A stretch of 64,000 bases of DNA, taken from NCBI GenBank assembly GCA_000509105.1, contig BAIF02000098.1, positions 1-64,000 of the forward strand. The letters are read 5' to 3'. Below are positions 1 through 8,511 of the stretch, piece after piece (the first letter of the stretch is position 1; each line of letters opens with the position of its first letter). The notes under the pieces were generated by a model. The model saw only the letters and a list, made by a program, of their open reading frames with translations. It was not told where the DNA came from and ran no database searches. The stretch is from Clostridiales bacterium VE202-21 (lineage in GTDB: Bacteria; Bacillota; Clostridia; Lachnospirales; Lachnospiraceae). Both the position numbers and the translations under genes were made by a program.

Positions 1-59
1 GGCTCGCTAACATGCATTTCCAACAGGGCAGGCACTTGCCGCAGCATCTCCCGGCTCAC
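1..59 (-). CDS. Start of an unidentified gene, cut by the window edge
   Basis: A GTG codon at 59 reading leftwards is preceded 9 nt upstream by a strong GGAGGGGG site (69-76), and the frame stays open to the window edge. The visible product begins MSREMLRQVPALLEM. This is too short to identify; the LRxxP-type start is mildly reminiscent of SelA-like PLP enzymes, but that is a guess. It sits about 55 bp downstream of the YheO-like regulator on the same strand, so it is probably that regulator's target or operon partner. The alternative ATG at 78 runs into a stop codon. Confidence 0.45.
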   Translation of the reverse strand, partial: MSREMLRQVPALLEMHVSE

Positions 60-114
60 GGTAAGCGTCCCCCTCCATCCGCCCCGGGACTAAAGCCCGT
101 TGCTAAATCCCGAT

Positions 115-774
115 TTATTGGTTCGGTAAGTTTTTCAGATGTGCAAGTTCCCTATACACAGTAGGTATGCTGCACCCCAGAATGCGTGCAATCCGCGGAA
201 CCGATCCTTTGACCAGGAAGACCTTTTTTTCCTGGAGTTTAGAAAGGATTGCTATCCTGTCATTTCTTGAAAACTCTGTGGGGATGTCCTCATGGTACAG
301 GCCGTGCAGTGTCTGGGCAATCGCATTAGAGACACTGTCCTGAAAGGTCTCACTGTCTGAATTATTGCTGTTGGCAACCTTTGCTGTTCCTGTCTCAAGA
401 CCACCAAGCATAAGCGCTATGTTGCTGAGCAGCTGGTAGTCTGTCGTATCCATGTTGATACAGAGCATTCCCAGAAGGGTATCACCGGATTTGATAAAAT
501 ATGTGGAAGAGCGGAGAAGCTTGTTGTTTTCTGTATGACCTGAATAGCTTGCTATGTAATCCCGGTTCCGCCATTCTCCGCTGCTGACCATTTTTTTTGC
601 AAAGTCTGTCATAGGAGCGCCTACGCTGCGACCGCTGATATGGTTGTTTGTAATAGCGACAATACTCTCTGTTCTGCAGTCCAGAACTGCCACCTCAAAG
701 CTCTTTCCAAGAGCCTCCCCCAAAAATGGAACAAGATTCATGTAATAATTCATAAGATCATCCATATGCATCAC
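115..774 (-). CDS. YheO/DauR-type transcriptional regulator (PAS-like + HTH)
   Basis: A 219-residue protein with two parts. Residues about 1-115 form the YheO-type PAS-like sensor domain (early LVPFLGEALGKSFEVAVLD, then SGDTLLGMLCINMD). Residues about 150-215 form a DauR-type helix-turn-helix, including VFLVKGSVPRIARILGCSIP followed by TVYRELAHL. Regulators of this family in other bacteria control amino acid or imine metabolism genes (known for DauR and D-arginine use). The N-terminus MMHMDDLMNYY offers ATG codons at 774, 771 and 765. The downstream gene on the same strand is cut by the window edge, so its target cannot be read. Family confidence is high; the ligand is unknown. Confidence 0.85.
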   Translation of the reverse strand: MMHMDDLMNYYMNLVPFLGEALGKSFEVAVLDCRTESIVAITNNHISGRSVGAPMTDFAKKMVSSGEWRNRDYIASYSGHTENNKLLRSSTYFIKSGDTLLGMLCINMDTTDYQLLSNIALMLGGLETGTAKVANSNNSDSETFQDSVSNAIAQTLHGLYHEDIPTEFSRNDRIAILSKLQEKKVFLVKGSVPRIARILGCSIPTVYRELAHLKNLPNQ

Positions 775-919
775 CTTAATAAAATTTGTCTTTTAACTAT
801 CTTAATGAAAACCATATATAGTTAATTTGTATATTTACTTACCAACATATGGTAAATTCAGCCTATCATGAATTTGACACAAGGTCAAGGCATCTCATAA
901 TCCCAAAATGTCAAATATT

Positions 920-1110
920 CGTGTAACAGTTCAGGCAAGCCCAAACTGTTGCGCATCCAGCCTATTTGAATTTGCCTGCAGCGAAGGGTGCTGTGCGCCA
1001 GTGGCGCACGTTTAGCACGGACCGAAGCGGAGCGCAGACAAGATGCCTGCTCTACGGGCATTTTCCTAGCTGTATAACAGCCGGGTATTCGTATGCCTCG
1101 TGGGGCGAAA
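920..1110 (+). repeat. Intergenic hairpin repeat, copy 1
   Basis: Opens with an inverted repeat at 925-950 (arms AACAGTT and AACTGTT with an inner GGC/GCC pair) and continues into a block resembling ATTTGAATTTGCCTGCAGCG. The same hairpin-plus-block layout occurs at 19095-19240 and, reversed, at 56889-57059. Hairpin-only or partial copies lie at 9893, 42215 and 57205. It is non-coding and abuts the 3' end of the LysR gene, so it may also act as a transcription barrier between converging genes. The intergenic stretch from 775 holds nothing else I can name. Confidence 0.6.
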
Positions 1111-1126
1111 AGCGCTGCTTCCTGGG

Positions 1127-2020
1127 CTATACCGGTCGTGAATCAGGAAACTGGCGGAAATAGTTCTGGGCAAACGTGATAAATGCCCGGCTGATCGGAG
1201 AGATGGAATTGAGATCATTGTAAATAATCCGTATTTCCCTGAAAGGCTCTTCAATCAGTGGTTTTGCAGTAAAGGGAAGGTTCAGGTATTTTTTAAAGGA
1301 CATCTCCGGGAGAATGCTGACGCCAAGGTTCTGGGCGATCATGGAGACAGTCAGGTTGTCATCGGAAACGGAGTAGACGACGTTAAGCTTTAAGTGATAT
1401 TTGCGGATCAGCTGCCCAACCTGATGGTTTGGTCCTTCACCCGGCATGATAAATACCTCTGATTCCAGATCGTGCAGGGAAAGTGCCTCTTTTTCGGTGA
1501 GGGGATGGCCGCAGGGAAGGATGGCCTGCAGGCTCTCACGGAACAGAGGAATCGTCTTAAAAGGAAGCTCAGCGGATACGGATGAGAATCCAAAATCCAC
1601 CCTGCCGCCGGCAAGCATTTCTTCGACTTCTTCATAATTGCCGTCAATGATGACAATATGAATCTTTGGATACTGCAGATTAAACTGGCGCAGAAGGTCC
1701 GGGAAGCATTGGATTGCCAGGCTCGGGATTGTGGCAATGCATAGTGTGCCTGATTCAAATTCGTGGTAAGAGGTAAGTGTAAAGTCCAGCGTGTTCTGTG
1801 CGTCTACTATATTGCGTATGTGAGGGAGCACATCAATCCCTGCCCGCGTGAGGCTGATGTCATTGTTTTCACGGTTTAAAAGTTTAAATCCAAAGGATTT
1901 TTCAAGGGTAGAGATGGAATGGCTGACCGCGGACTGCGTATAGCCGAGTTCATTGGCAGCTTTTGAAAAACTGCGGTGCTCCAGTACCTTGAGAAAAATT
2001 TCGTATTTTACAGTATCCAT
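1127..2020 (-). CDS. LysR-family transcriptional regulator
   Basis: A 297-residue LysR-type regulator. The N-terminal winged HTH is at residues about 1-60 (FLKVLEHRSFSKAANELGYT, then QSAVSHSISTLEK). It is followed by the periplasmic-binding-like effector domain (about 90-290, with TLCIATIPSLAIQCFPDLL). The length is normal. The gene faces away from the glycyl-radical cluster across a 459-bp intergenic region, the classical arrangement for a LysR activator of the divergent operon. A 17-bp direct repeat in that region could be its binding site. The inducer is unknown but is predicted to be the GRE substrate or a product. Confidence 0.93.
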   Translation of the reverse strand: MDTVKYEIFLKVLEHRSFSKAANELGYTQSAVSHSISTLEKSFGFKLLNRENNDISLTRAGIDVLPHIRNIVDAQNTLDFTLTSYHEFESGTLCIATIPSLAIQCFPDLLRQFNLQYPKIHIVIIDGNYEEVEEMLAGGRVDFGFSSVSAELPFKTIPLFRESLQAILPCGHPLTEKEALSLHDLESEVFIMPGEGPNHQVGQLIRKYHLKLNVVYSVSDDNLTVSMIAQNLGVSILPEMSFKKYLNLPFTAKPLIEEPFREIRIIYNDLNSISPISRAFITFAQNYFRQFPDSRPV

Positions 2021-2224
2021 AAATACCTCCTAAATTGTGCAATATAACGGAAACTTTTGGAAGCCACTTACAAATGGCTAAAGAATCATATAAGTTTACT
2101 AGATGTATATGTTTATGAACATGCATGCGATTTCATTTCTGATAACCCCGCGGAAGGTGATCTGGTGTTTCGTGCACTATGAACAAAATGATAATATTTT
2201 TTTATTAAAATTTACCCTATGAAA

Positions 2225-2425
2225 AAAAGTGAACAGCAGAATGAAAATTACTTGTTGGATTTTTAACGATTTTATTGGTACGATTATTTTATAAAAATTG
2301 ACTGATTATTTCACCGAAATCAAATAAAAACAAATGAAAGTCTTGAATTATTGAGTAATTATAAATCAAAAGTTTTGAAATTACAACTACTTTTTTGAGG
2401 CCGGAATGAAAAGTGAACAGCAGAA
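2225..2425. promoter_or_regulatory. 17-bp direct repeat in the LysR/GRE intergenic region
   Basis: AAAAGTGAACAGCAGAA occurs exactly at 2225-2241 and again at 2409-2425, 184 bp apart, in the 459-bp AT-rich spacer (2021-2479) between the LysR gene and the GRE activase gene. An exact 17-mer repeated here is unlikely by chance. The second copy lies about 55 bp before the activase start, so a role as a regulator site for the divergent genes is plausible. No clean -10/-35 pair was recognised. A short duplication without function is the alternative. Confidence 0.45.
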
Positions 2426-2479
2426 CAGAGAAACAAAGTGATAATTAATTATTAAAAAACGTGCAAGGGAGAGTAGATT

Positions 2480-3424
2480 ATGGAAGAGTTGACAGGCAGG
2501 ATTTTTAATATTCAAAAATGTTGTAACAGGGATGGGCGCGGGATGCGGACCACGGTCTTTTTTAAGGGCTGCGGGCTCCACTGTCTCTGGTGTGCTAATC
2601 CGGAAGGCATCTCTTTTAAGCCAGAAATCACACTGAATCCGGTCAATTGTATGGGATGTGGTTTCTGCCTGAAGAAATGCCCCAATGGCGCCGTCTTTAT
2701 GGACGAAGAGGGCGTGATGCAGTACGACAGGGCAAAGTGTACTGCCTGCGGACTTTGTGTACAGTTGTGTCCCACCGAGGCTAGAAAGCAGTTTGGGCAA
2801 GATTACACGGTAGATGAATTGTTCAGGCGTATTTATCAGGACCGCTTTTATTTCGAACATTCCGGAGGCGGAGTTACATTTTCCGGAGGCGAGACGCTGA
2901 TGCAGCCCCGGTTCCTGTATGCGATTGCAAAGAAATGCAGGGAATATCACATCAATGTTGCGATAGAGACCTGCGGATGCGGGGATTATGAAGCTTTTGC
3001 CCCCTGTCTGGACTACATAGATTTTATTTATTTTGACATCAAGCATATGGACAGTGGAATGCACCAGAAGATTACAGGCAGGCCAAACGAAGAGATTCTG
3101 GAGAATCTAAAAAAGATCAGCGCCCATGGCAATGAAATCTGTGTGCGCACCCCGGTTGTTCCCGGGTGGAATGATTCGGATGAAAATATCCGGGCCACGG
3201 CACAGTTTATCAGTACTCTGCCTGCTGTACGGCGTTACGAACTGCTTGCATACCACAGGCTCGGCATTAACAAATATAAAATACTGGACATAGAATATCC
3301 GCTGCCGGATATTGAGGAGCCGGATACCGGCCATATGCTTCATCTGGTAGAAGCGGCTAATGAAATACTAATTCCTGCAGGAAAGAAATGCTTTTATAAC
3401 ATTGACAACAGCGCAGATGAGTAA
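2480..3424 (+). CDS. Glycyl-radical enzyme activating protein (radical SAM)
   Basis: A 314-residue radical SAM activase that would install the glycyl radical on the GRE encoded just downstream. The CxxxCxxC cluster motif is C31-C35-C38 in FFKGCGLHCLWCANPEG. Two inserted ferredoxin-like 4Fe-4S motifs follow (CMGCGFCLKKCP and CTACGLCVQLCP, about residues 60-100), typical of activases for diol-dehydratase or CutC-type GREs and absent from PflA. The glycine-rich GGGVTFSGGETLMQP segment is the SAM-binding region. The ATG at 2480 follows a GGGAGAG site. It is first in the operon and separated from the GRE gene by 144 bp with a hairpin. Confidence 0.95.
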   Translation: MEELTGRIFNIQKCCNRDGRGMRTTVFFKGCGLHCLWCANPEGISFKPEITLNPVNCMGCGFCLKKCPNGAVFMDEEGVMQYDRAKCTACGLCVQLCPTEARKQFGQDYTVDELFRRIYQDRFYFEHSGGGVTFSGGETLMQPRFLYAIAKKCREYHINVAIETCGCGDYEAFAPCLDYIDFIYFDIKHMDSGMHQKITGRPNEEILENLKKISAHGNEICVRTPVVPGWNDSDENIRATAQFISTLPAVRRYELLAYHRLGINKYKILDIEYPLPDIEEPDTGHMLHLVEAANEILIPAGKKCFYNIDNSADE

Positions 3425-3489
3425 AGGGGGTGCCCGGTGCATCACTATGCTGATGGACGGCATCATAGAAAAGCTTGTGAGTGATTGCT

Positions 3490-3522
3490 AACTTTGGAAG
3501 TACAGCAGTATACTCCAAAGTT
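3490..3522 (+). promoter_or_regulatory. Intercistronic hairpin before the GRE gene
   Basis: Nine-base arms AACTTTGGA (3490-3498) and TCCAAAGTT (3514-3522), with further possible GTAC/GTAT pairing inside, form a hairpin between the activase and GRE genes. There is no T-run, so it is more likely an RNA stability or processing element than a terminator. The activase is needed in far smaller amounts than the GRE, so differential expression would make sense. Confidence 0.5.
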
Positions 3523-3568
3523 CAATAAGATAAACAAATTAACAAATTTTCAAAAAGGAGGAAACACA

Positions 3569-5938
3569 ATGAGCAGTAACAAAGTTGAATTCCTAAAGGC
3601 GCGGCTGCGCGACACCCATCCGTCTATTTCCCTGGACAGAGCCAGACTGGTAACCGAGTTTTACCGGATTCCATCCGTTGAATCTCCGATTTCCAGGAAG
3701 GCACATTTGCTGGAATATCTGTTGAAAAACATGAAAATTTTCATCAATCCACAGTCCATTTTTGTGGGAGATCATGGTGAGAGATACAGATCTGTTCCCG
3801 CATATCCGGAATGGGGCTCAAACTGGATACTGGAGGATATCGACACCTTTGATACCCGCTCCACCGACAATATGGAATGGGTGAACCCCGGAGACAAAGA
3901 GGAACTGATCCGGATTTGTACGGAATGGAAGGGACATGGTTTCAGAGAAATTGTAGACAGTAAGATTCCAGACGATATGAAGCAGGCCTCTCTGGACGGT
4001 TTAATTACAATCGGTTCACGTATCGTTTCAACAGCAAGCCATATGCCGCAGTATGATGTGATTTTCCAGAAGGGCTTCCGCAAACTGATTGAAGAGATTC
4101 AGGAAAAGCTGGATCATATAGAGCATTATGACTTTATTACCCAGGAGCAGAAAGATACATGGGAGGGGATGCTGGTCACTTTAAATGCAGCGATTATGTT
4201 TGCACACCGTTACGCAGATCTCGCCCGTGAGATGGCAAAGACAGAAGAAGATGAAAAACGCAGAGAAGAACTTCTACGTATTGCCGTGACTTGCGAACGT
4301 GTACCGGAATATCCGCCGGAGACTTTCTATGAGGCAATGCAGTTCTTCTGGTTCATTCATTTGATCTATCAGATAGAGAATGCGGGACACAACCATTCGG
4401 TCGGACGTTTTGACCAGTTTATGTATCCCTATTTCCAGCATGACATTGAGGCGGGAATCGCTACGGAAGACGATATCGTTGAGATGATCGAATGTATGCT
4501 GATCAAGTGGACCGAAATATTCGAGCTGCGTGACCATATTGAAGCAGAGGCCTATGCCGGATTCCCAATGTGGACGAACCTTACCATCGGCGGAATTGAT
4601 GCAGACGGTAAGAATGCGTGCAACCGCCTGACTTACCTGTTCTTAGAGGCAGCGGACGGGGCACAGACGACACAGCCTGCGATCTCCTTCCGTTATAACA
4701 AAAAGATCGACAGGGAAACCTTCAGAAGAGCTCTTGAGCTTACCCAGAAGGGGCTCGGACAGCCGGCATTCTTCAATGATGATATTAATATTCCGCGTGT
4801 ACTGGCAAATGGCTGCAATGATATCCGCGAAGCCCGTGACTACGCGATTGAGGGATGTGTAGAGGCACAGGTTCCGGGCAAAACGGATTTCCGTCCTGTT
4901 GCCGGATTTATCAATATCCTGAAAGTACTGGAACTGACGATGTTCAATGGCGTGGATCCGAAGACGGGCCGCCAGTTTGGGCCTAAGACAGGCACAATGG
5001 AAGAGATGGATACCATGGAAAAATTCATGGATGCCTATAAGACACAGCTGTCTTATATCATTGATTACCATCTGAAGGCATATGGAATCTGTTCCGCACT
5101 TCATTCTCAGATCTGTCCGACGGTATTTGCATCTACCCTTGTGGACGGTTGTATTGAAAAAGGCCGCATCCTGCAGAAGGATGGCGCAAAATACAGCAGT
5201 ACCGGTACCTTCATCAGCGGCGTGGCTAATGCAGCCGATTCGCTGGCGGCGATTGACCAAGTTGTTTTCCGCCAGAAACTGCTGACCCTGCCGGAATTGG
5301 TTGAGATACTTGCAAATAATTATGAGGGGCATGAGGAATGGCATCAGATGCTCCTAAATAAATATGTGCACTTCGGCAATGATGAAGATTTAGTAGATGA
5401 TTACTGCCGCCAGGTCGTAACCTACTGTGCAGAAGAAAACCGTGCACATAAGGATTCCCGCTTTGGCCAGTATGAACTGATCCTTCTGAACCAGACTTAT
5501 AATATCTGGCAGGGACGTGTCGTAGGCGCTACGCCTGATGGCCGTATGGACGGGGAGCCGCTTGCGAACAATGCTTCACCTTCCAATGGTATGGACCGCA
5601 ATGGCCCGACCGCAGTAGGCAACTCCATCGGAAAGATGGATACAATTATGGTTCCTAAGGGAGTTCTGGTAAACCACAAGTTTGACCCTGCCGTTGCAAA
5701 GGGCGAGAAAGGGCTGGAAATGCTGGAATCATTTGTGAAAGGTTACTGCGAAGCAGGCGGGCAGCATGTGCAGATCAATGTGGTGGATTCAGAGACCCTG
5801 CGTGATGCCCAGGCACATCCGGAGAACCATAAGAACCTAATGGTGCGTGTGGCAGGCTACTCCGCATTTTTCGTAGAGCTTGACCCGCGTGTACAGGAAA
5901 ATATCATCGGGCGAACAGAGCATACCAACTGCTGCTAA
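3569..5938 (+). CDS. Glycyl-radical enzyme of unassigned substrate (PFL-like)
   Basis: A 789-residue glycyl-radical enzyme. The ATG at 3569 is chosen because AAAAAGGAGG precedes it; an upstream TTG in frame at 3485 lacks a site. The active-site thiyl residue is Cys430 with Glu432 (motif DYAIEGCVEAQVPGKT), the CxE signature of dehydratase/lyase GREs rather than the Cys-Cys of pyruvate formate-lyase. The radical site is Gly763 in VRVAGYSAFF near the C-terminus. His158 (SHMPQYD) sits where diol and hydroxyproline dehydratases keep a histidine, comparing from memory. The specificity cannot be named: glycerol/propanediol dehydratase, C-S or C-N lyases and others share this fold. Neighbours include an amine-type permease, Fe-ADH, RidA and a C-S lyase. 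No microcompartment genes are present. Confidence 0.93.
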   Translation: MSSNKVEFLKARLRDTHPSISLDRARLVTEFYRIPSVESPISRKAHLLEYLLKNMKIFINPQSIFVGDHGERYRSVPAYPEWGSNWILEDIDTFDTRSTDNMEWVNPGDKEELIRICTEWKGHGFREIVDSKIPDDMKQASLDGLITIGSRIVSTASHMPQYDVIFQKGFRKLIEEIQEKLDHIEHYDFITQEQKDTWEGMLVTLNAAIMFAHRYADLAREMAKTEEDEKRREELLRIAVTCERVPEYPPETFYEAMQFFWFIHLIYQIENAGHNHSVGRFDQFMYPYFQHDIEAGIATEDDIVEMIECMLIKWTEIFELRDHIEAEAYAGFPMWTNLTIGGIDADGKNACNRLTYLFLEAADGAQTTQPAISFRYNKKIDRETFRRALELTQKGLGQPAFFNDDINIPRVLANGCNDIREARDYAIEGCVEAQVPGKTDFRPVAGFINILKVLELTMFNGVDPKTGRQFGPKTGTMEEMDTMEKFMDAYKTQLSYIIDYHLKAYGICSALHSQICPTVFASTLVDGCIEKGRILQKDGAKYSSTGTFISGVANAADSLAAIDQVVFRQKLLTLPELVEILANNYEGHEEWHQMLLNKYVHFGNDEDLVDDYCRQVVTYCAEENRAHKDSRFGQYELILLNQTYNIWQGRVVGATPDGRMDGEPLANNASPSNGMDRNGPTAVGNSIGKMDTIMVPKGVLVNHKFDPAVAKGEKGLEMLESFVKGYCEAGGQHVQINVVDSETLRDAQAHPENHKNLMVRVAGYSAFFVELDPRVQENIIGRTEHTNCC

Positions 5939-5982
5939 TTTATGGGGGCTTTATCGCACATATCCTGCGGCAGCGCCACCGG

Positions 5983-6052
5983 TCCGGGCGGCGGAATGCC
6001 CTAATAAATCATGCAGGAAGCCGCCCGGGAGAGTGGTGTTTCTCCGGGCGGC
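5983..6052 (+). promoter_or_regulatory. Three-arm GC-rich element with alternative pairings
   Basis: TCCGGGCGGC occurs at 5983-5992 and again at 6043-6052. Between them lies GCCGCCCGGGA (6020-6030), complementary to both. The middle arm can therefore pair with either the first or the last copy, giving two mutually exclusive hairpins between the GRE and permease genes. No U-run follows the second hairpin. It could be an attenuator-like or RNA-processing element, or simply a duplicated hairpin arm. Confidence 0.45.
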
Positions 6053-6116
6053 ATAGAAAGAAGCGTAACAAAAGAACAAGAGAGTAAAAGAATAAGAGAG
6101 AGAGGGATACAAATAT

Positions 6117-7232
6117 ATGGATAAGAAAAATATGAGCTGGTTCACATTTTTTAAATTAGCCGGTGCGCTGCTTGCATTCCTGATTGGCTCCGGTTTTGCA
6201 TCCGGACAGGAGACCATCCAGTACTTTTCAGGCTATGGCTATATGGGGATTGCGGTGGGCATCATCAACTTCCTGATGATGTATCTGACTTATGTAGCGT
6301 ATGCATATGCGGGAAGGACCCGCGGACTGGCCAACCTGAACGAAGTTGCTACATTTTACGCCGGGAAATATGCAGGAAAATTATTTGAGATCTTTGCGTG
6401 GCTGTTTGTAGCCTGCTGTTTTATCTTCATGTGTTCAGGCGGCGCATCTACATTTAACCAGCAGTGGGGCGTACCGATGCCGATCGCTACCGCTATCATG
6501 GTAGTGGCTGCTGTAGCAACCGCAATCTTCGGGTTGAAGCGCACGGTTGACGTAATCGGATGGCTTGGGCCGGTTATCGTCTGCTTTACTTTGATCGTCG
6601 GGCTGATATCGGCTTTCACATTCTTCCCACGGATTTCGGAAGGCATAGCCCTTCTCGACAGCGGGGCTGTTACGATTACCCGGGGAACCAATCATTGGCT
6701 GACAGCAGGATTTTCTTTCGGAGGCTGTTCCCTTCTTCTGGTTTCCAACTTTGTTTCTACCCTGGCATATGACCAGCGTGAATATAAATTTGGCCGTTTC
6801 AAAATGATTCTTTTTACAGGCGCATTCTTCATTTCCGCAGTTTCTGTCCTGATGGGGCTGAACCACTTGGGAAATATTGAAGAGGCTGCAACAGTTGCGA
6901 TTCCTAACCTGGCACTGGCTTCCCATATCATGGGTTCCGTGGGCACGCTGTTTGCGGTTGTCATCATATTGGCCATATATTCCACAATCTGTCCGTCACT
7001 GTGGAATACCATTAACTTTTTCATTAAAGATGATAAAAGCCCGAAATACAAGATTGCGATTGTAGGATTTGGTGTGCTCACTTATGTACTGTGCCTCTTC
7101 GTGCCATATCAGAAGCTGCTGGGTGTTATTATGACCTACTGCGGCTACACGGGATTTATCGTATTCTTTGTGATTGTGATCCGGTACTTTATGGTAAAAT
7201 CCAAGGACGAAAAAGAGGGAATCAAGGCTTAA
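6117..7232 (+). CDS. YkvI-type integral membrane transporter
   Basis: A 371-residue, strongly hydrophobic protein with about ten membrane segments. It begins with FFKLAGALLAFLIGSGFASG followed by QETIQYF, the glycine-rich first helix typical of the YkvI family within the APC/LeuT-like transporters. The start ATG at 6117 follows a GAGAGAGAGGGA purine stretch. It lies in the GRE operon, so it is the likely importer of the GRE substrate or of an amine or amino acid precursor. The family is poorly characterised, so the substrate is inferred from context only. Confidence 0.8.
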   Translation: MDKKNMSWFTFFKLAGALLAFLIGSGFASGQETIQYFSGYGYMGIAVGIINFLMMYLTYVAYAYAGRTRGLANLNEVATFYAGKYAGKLFEIFAWLFVACCFIFMCSGGASTFNQQWGVPMPIATAIMVVAAVATAIFGLKRTVDVIGWLGPVIVCFTLIVGLISAFTFFPRISEGIALLDSGAVTITRGTNHWLTAGFSFGGCSLLLVSNFVSTLAYDQREYKFGRFKMILFTGAFFISAVSVLMGLNHLGNIEEAATVAIPNLALASHIMGSVGTLFAVVIILAIYSTICPSLWNTINFFIKDDKSPKYKIAIVGFGVLTYVLCLFVPYQKLLGVIMTYCGYTGFIVFFVIVIRYFMVKSKDEKEGIKA

Positions 7233-7287
7233 TCCATCCGGTAATCTGATGGAATAAAAAAAATTACTAAGCTTAGGAGGTTTTATC

Positions 7288-8511
7288 ATGTTTAGACCAG
7301 TTGCACAGCTGCCTTTGGATTACAGCGTATTTAAAGATAAAAAGTCCATTTTCTCTTGGGCGCCGTCCGGAGCAATTCTTTTTGGAAACGGTGCTGCAGC
7401 AAAGACAGGGGAAGAATTGAAAAAATTGGGTGTAAATAAGGCGACGCTCGTAACGGATCAGGGGCTGGTGAAGTTCGGGATTGCTGCAAAGATCATGGAA
7501 TCTGTTGAAAATGCGGGCATCGAACTGAACGTATACGACCAGTGTGAACCGGATTCGTCCGTAGAGACCGTGGAAAAAATCGCAGATTTGAGCAAAGATG
7601 CAGATGTCATAATTGGCCTTGGCGGCGGGAGTTCTATGGATCCCGCCAAGGCCGCCGCAATTGTTGTCACGAATGGCGGCAGCATCAGGGATTATCAGGG
7701 GTGTGACAAATTCAGGACCGCACCGCTGCCCATTGTAGCCATCCCGACTGCGGCGGGGACAGGAAGCGAGTGTACGCCGTTTGCAGTGATTGCAGACCGG
7801 CAGAGAGAATGGAAGATGCCGATCGGCGGTACCGGGATCATGCCGGCGCTTGCGATCTGTGACCCGGAACTGACCTATTCCCTTCCGGCAGGTATTACTG
7901 CGGCAACGGGGATGGATGCACTGACCCATGCAATTGAGGCTTACACATCCCGCTGTACGGAACCCATTTCCGATGCGCTGGCATGCCAGGCTGTAAAATT
8001 GATTGCAGGCGCCCTGCGTCCGGCAGTTTACCGCGGTGACAGCGACAAGGACGCCCGCTATGATATGATGATGGGCGCCATGCTGGCAGGCTATGCATTT
8101 ACTACGGCCAGCCTTGGGATTTCTCATTGCATGGCACATCCTTTGGGGGCGCAGTACCATGTTCCGCACGGTGTTGCGAATGCCCTGTGCCTTCCGGTGG
8201 TGATGGAATTCAACATGGGGGCCTGGCCGGAGCGTTATGCAGATATTGCCGGTTTCTTCGGGGTCAATACTGCGGGGTTGTCCGTAAGGGAGGCAGCGAA
8301 AAAGGGCGTTGCGTGTGTCTATGAACTTCTGGAGGATATGCCGGTTCCGCCGCTTGCATCCTTCGGGGTGACAGAAGAGAGCCTGGAACGTCTGGCCGAC
8401 GATGCAATGCTGGGCGGCGACCGTCCCAACAATGCGAGGATGACGACAAAGGATGATTTTATCCGCCTGTACAGGAAGGTTATGGAGCTCAAGAAAGATG
8501 AGAAAATTTAA
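7288..8511 (+). CDS. Iron-containing alcohol dehydrogenase
   Basis: A 407-residue group III (Fe-dependent) alcohol dehydrogenase. The NAD-binding GGGSSMDPAKAAA motif is near residue 110. Metal-binding region segments include GMDALTHAIEAYTS and a later SHCMAHPLGAQYHVPHG with the conserved histidines. AGGAGG precedes the ATG. In GRE pathways such enzymes reduce the aldehyde released by the GRE to an alcohol, recycling NADH. Here it follows the permease by 55 bp and overlaps the next gene by 14 bp, so co-transcription is likely. The aldehyde substrate is unknown. Confidence 0.93.
   Translation: MFRPVAQLPLDYSVFKDKKSIFSWAPSGAILFGNGAAAKTGEELKKLGVNKATLVTDQGLVKFGIAAKIMESVENAGIELNVYDQCEPDSSVETVEKIADLSKDADVIIGLGGGSSMDPAKAAAIVVTNGGSIRDYQGCDKFRTAPLPIVAIPTAAGTGSECTPFAVIADRQREWKMPIGGTGIMPALAICDPELTYSLPAGITAATGMDALTHAIEAYTSRCTEPISDALACQAVKLIAGALRPAVYRGDSDKDARYDMMMGAMLAGYAFTTASLGISHCMAHPLGAQYHVPHGVANALCLPVVMEFNMGAWPERYADIAGFFGVNTAGLSVREAAKKGVACVYELLEDMPVPPLASFGVTEESLERLADDAMLGGDRPNNARMTTKDDFIRLYRKVMELKKDEKI

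Noticed and set aside
2387-3064. 225-codon frame antisense to the GRE activase
   Set aside because: It overlaps a clearly coding radical SAM gene on the other strand and has no recognisable domain.
4643-5344. 233-codon antisense frame inside the GRE gene
   Set aside because: Shadow of the highly biased GRE coding sequence; no ribosome site.
3569-5938. Assigning the GRE as isethionate sulfite-lyase, CutC or glycerol dehydratase
   Set aside because: Only the generic Cys/Glu and Gly motifs can be read here; the neighbours do not match any of these loci, and specificity residues need an alignment.
7273-8169. 298-codon antisense frame in the Fe-ADH gene
   Set aside because: The plus-strand dehydrogenase has all family motifs; the antisense product is Cys/His/Arg-rich noise.
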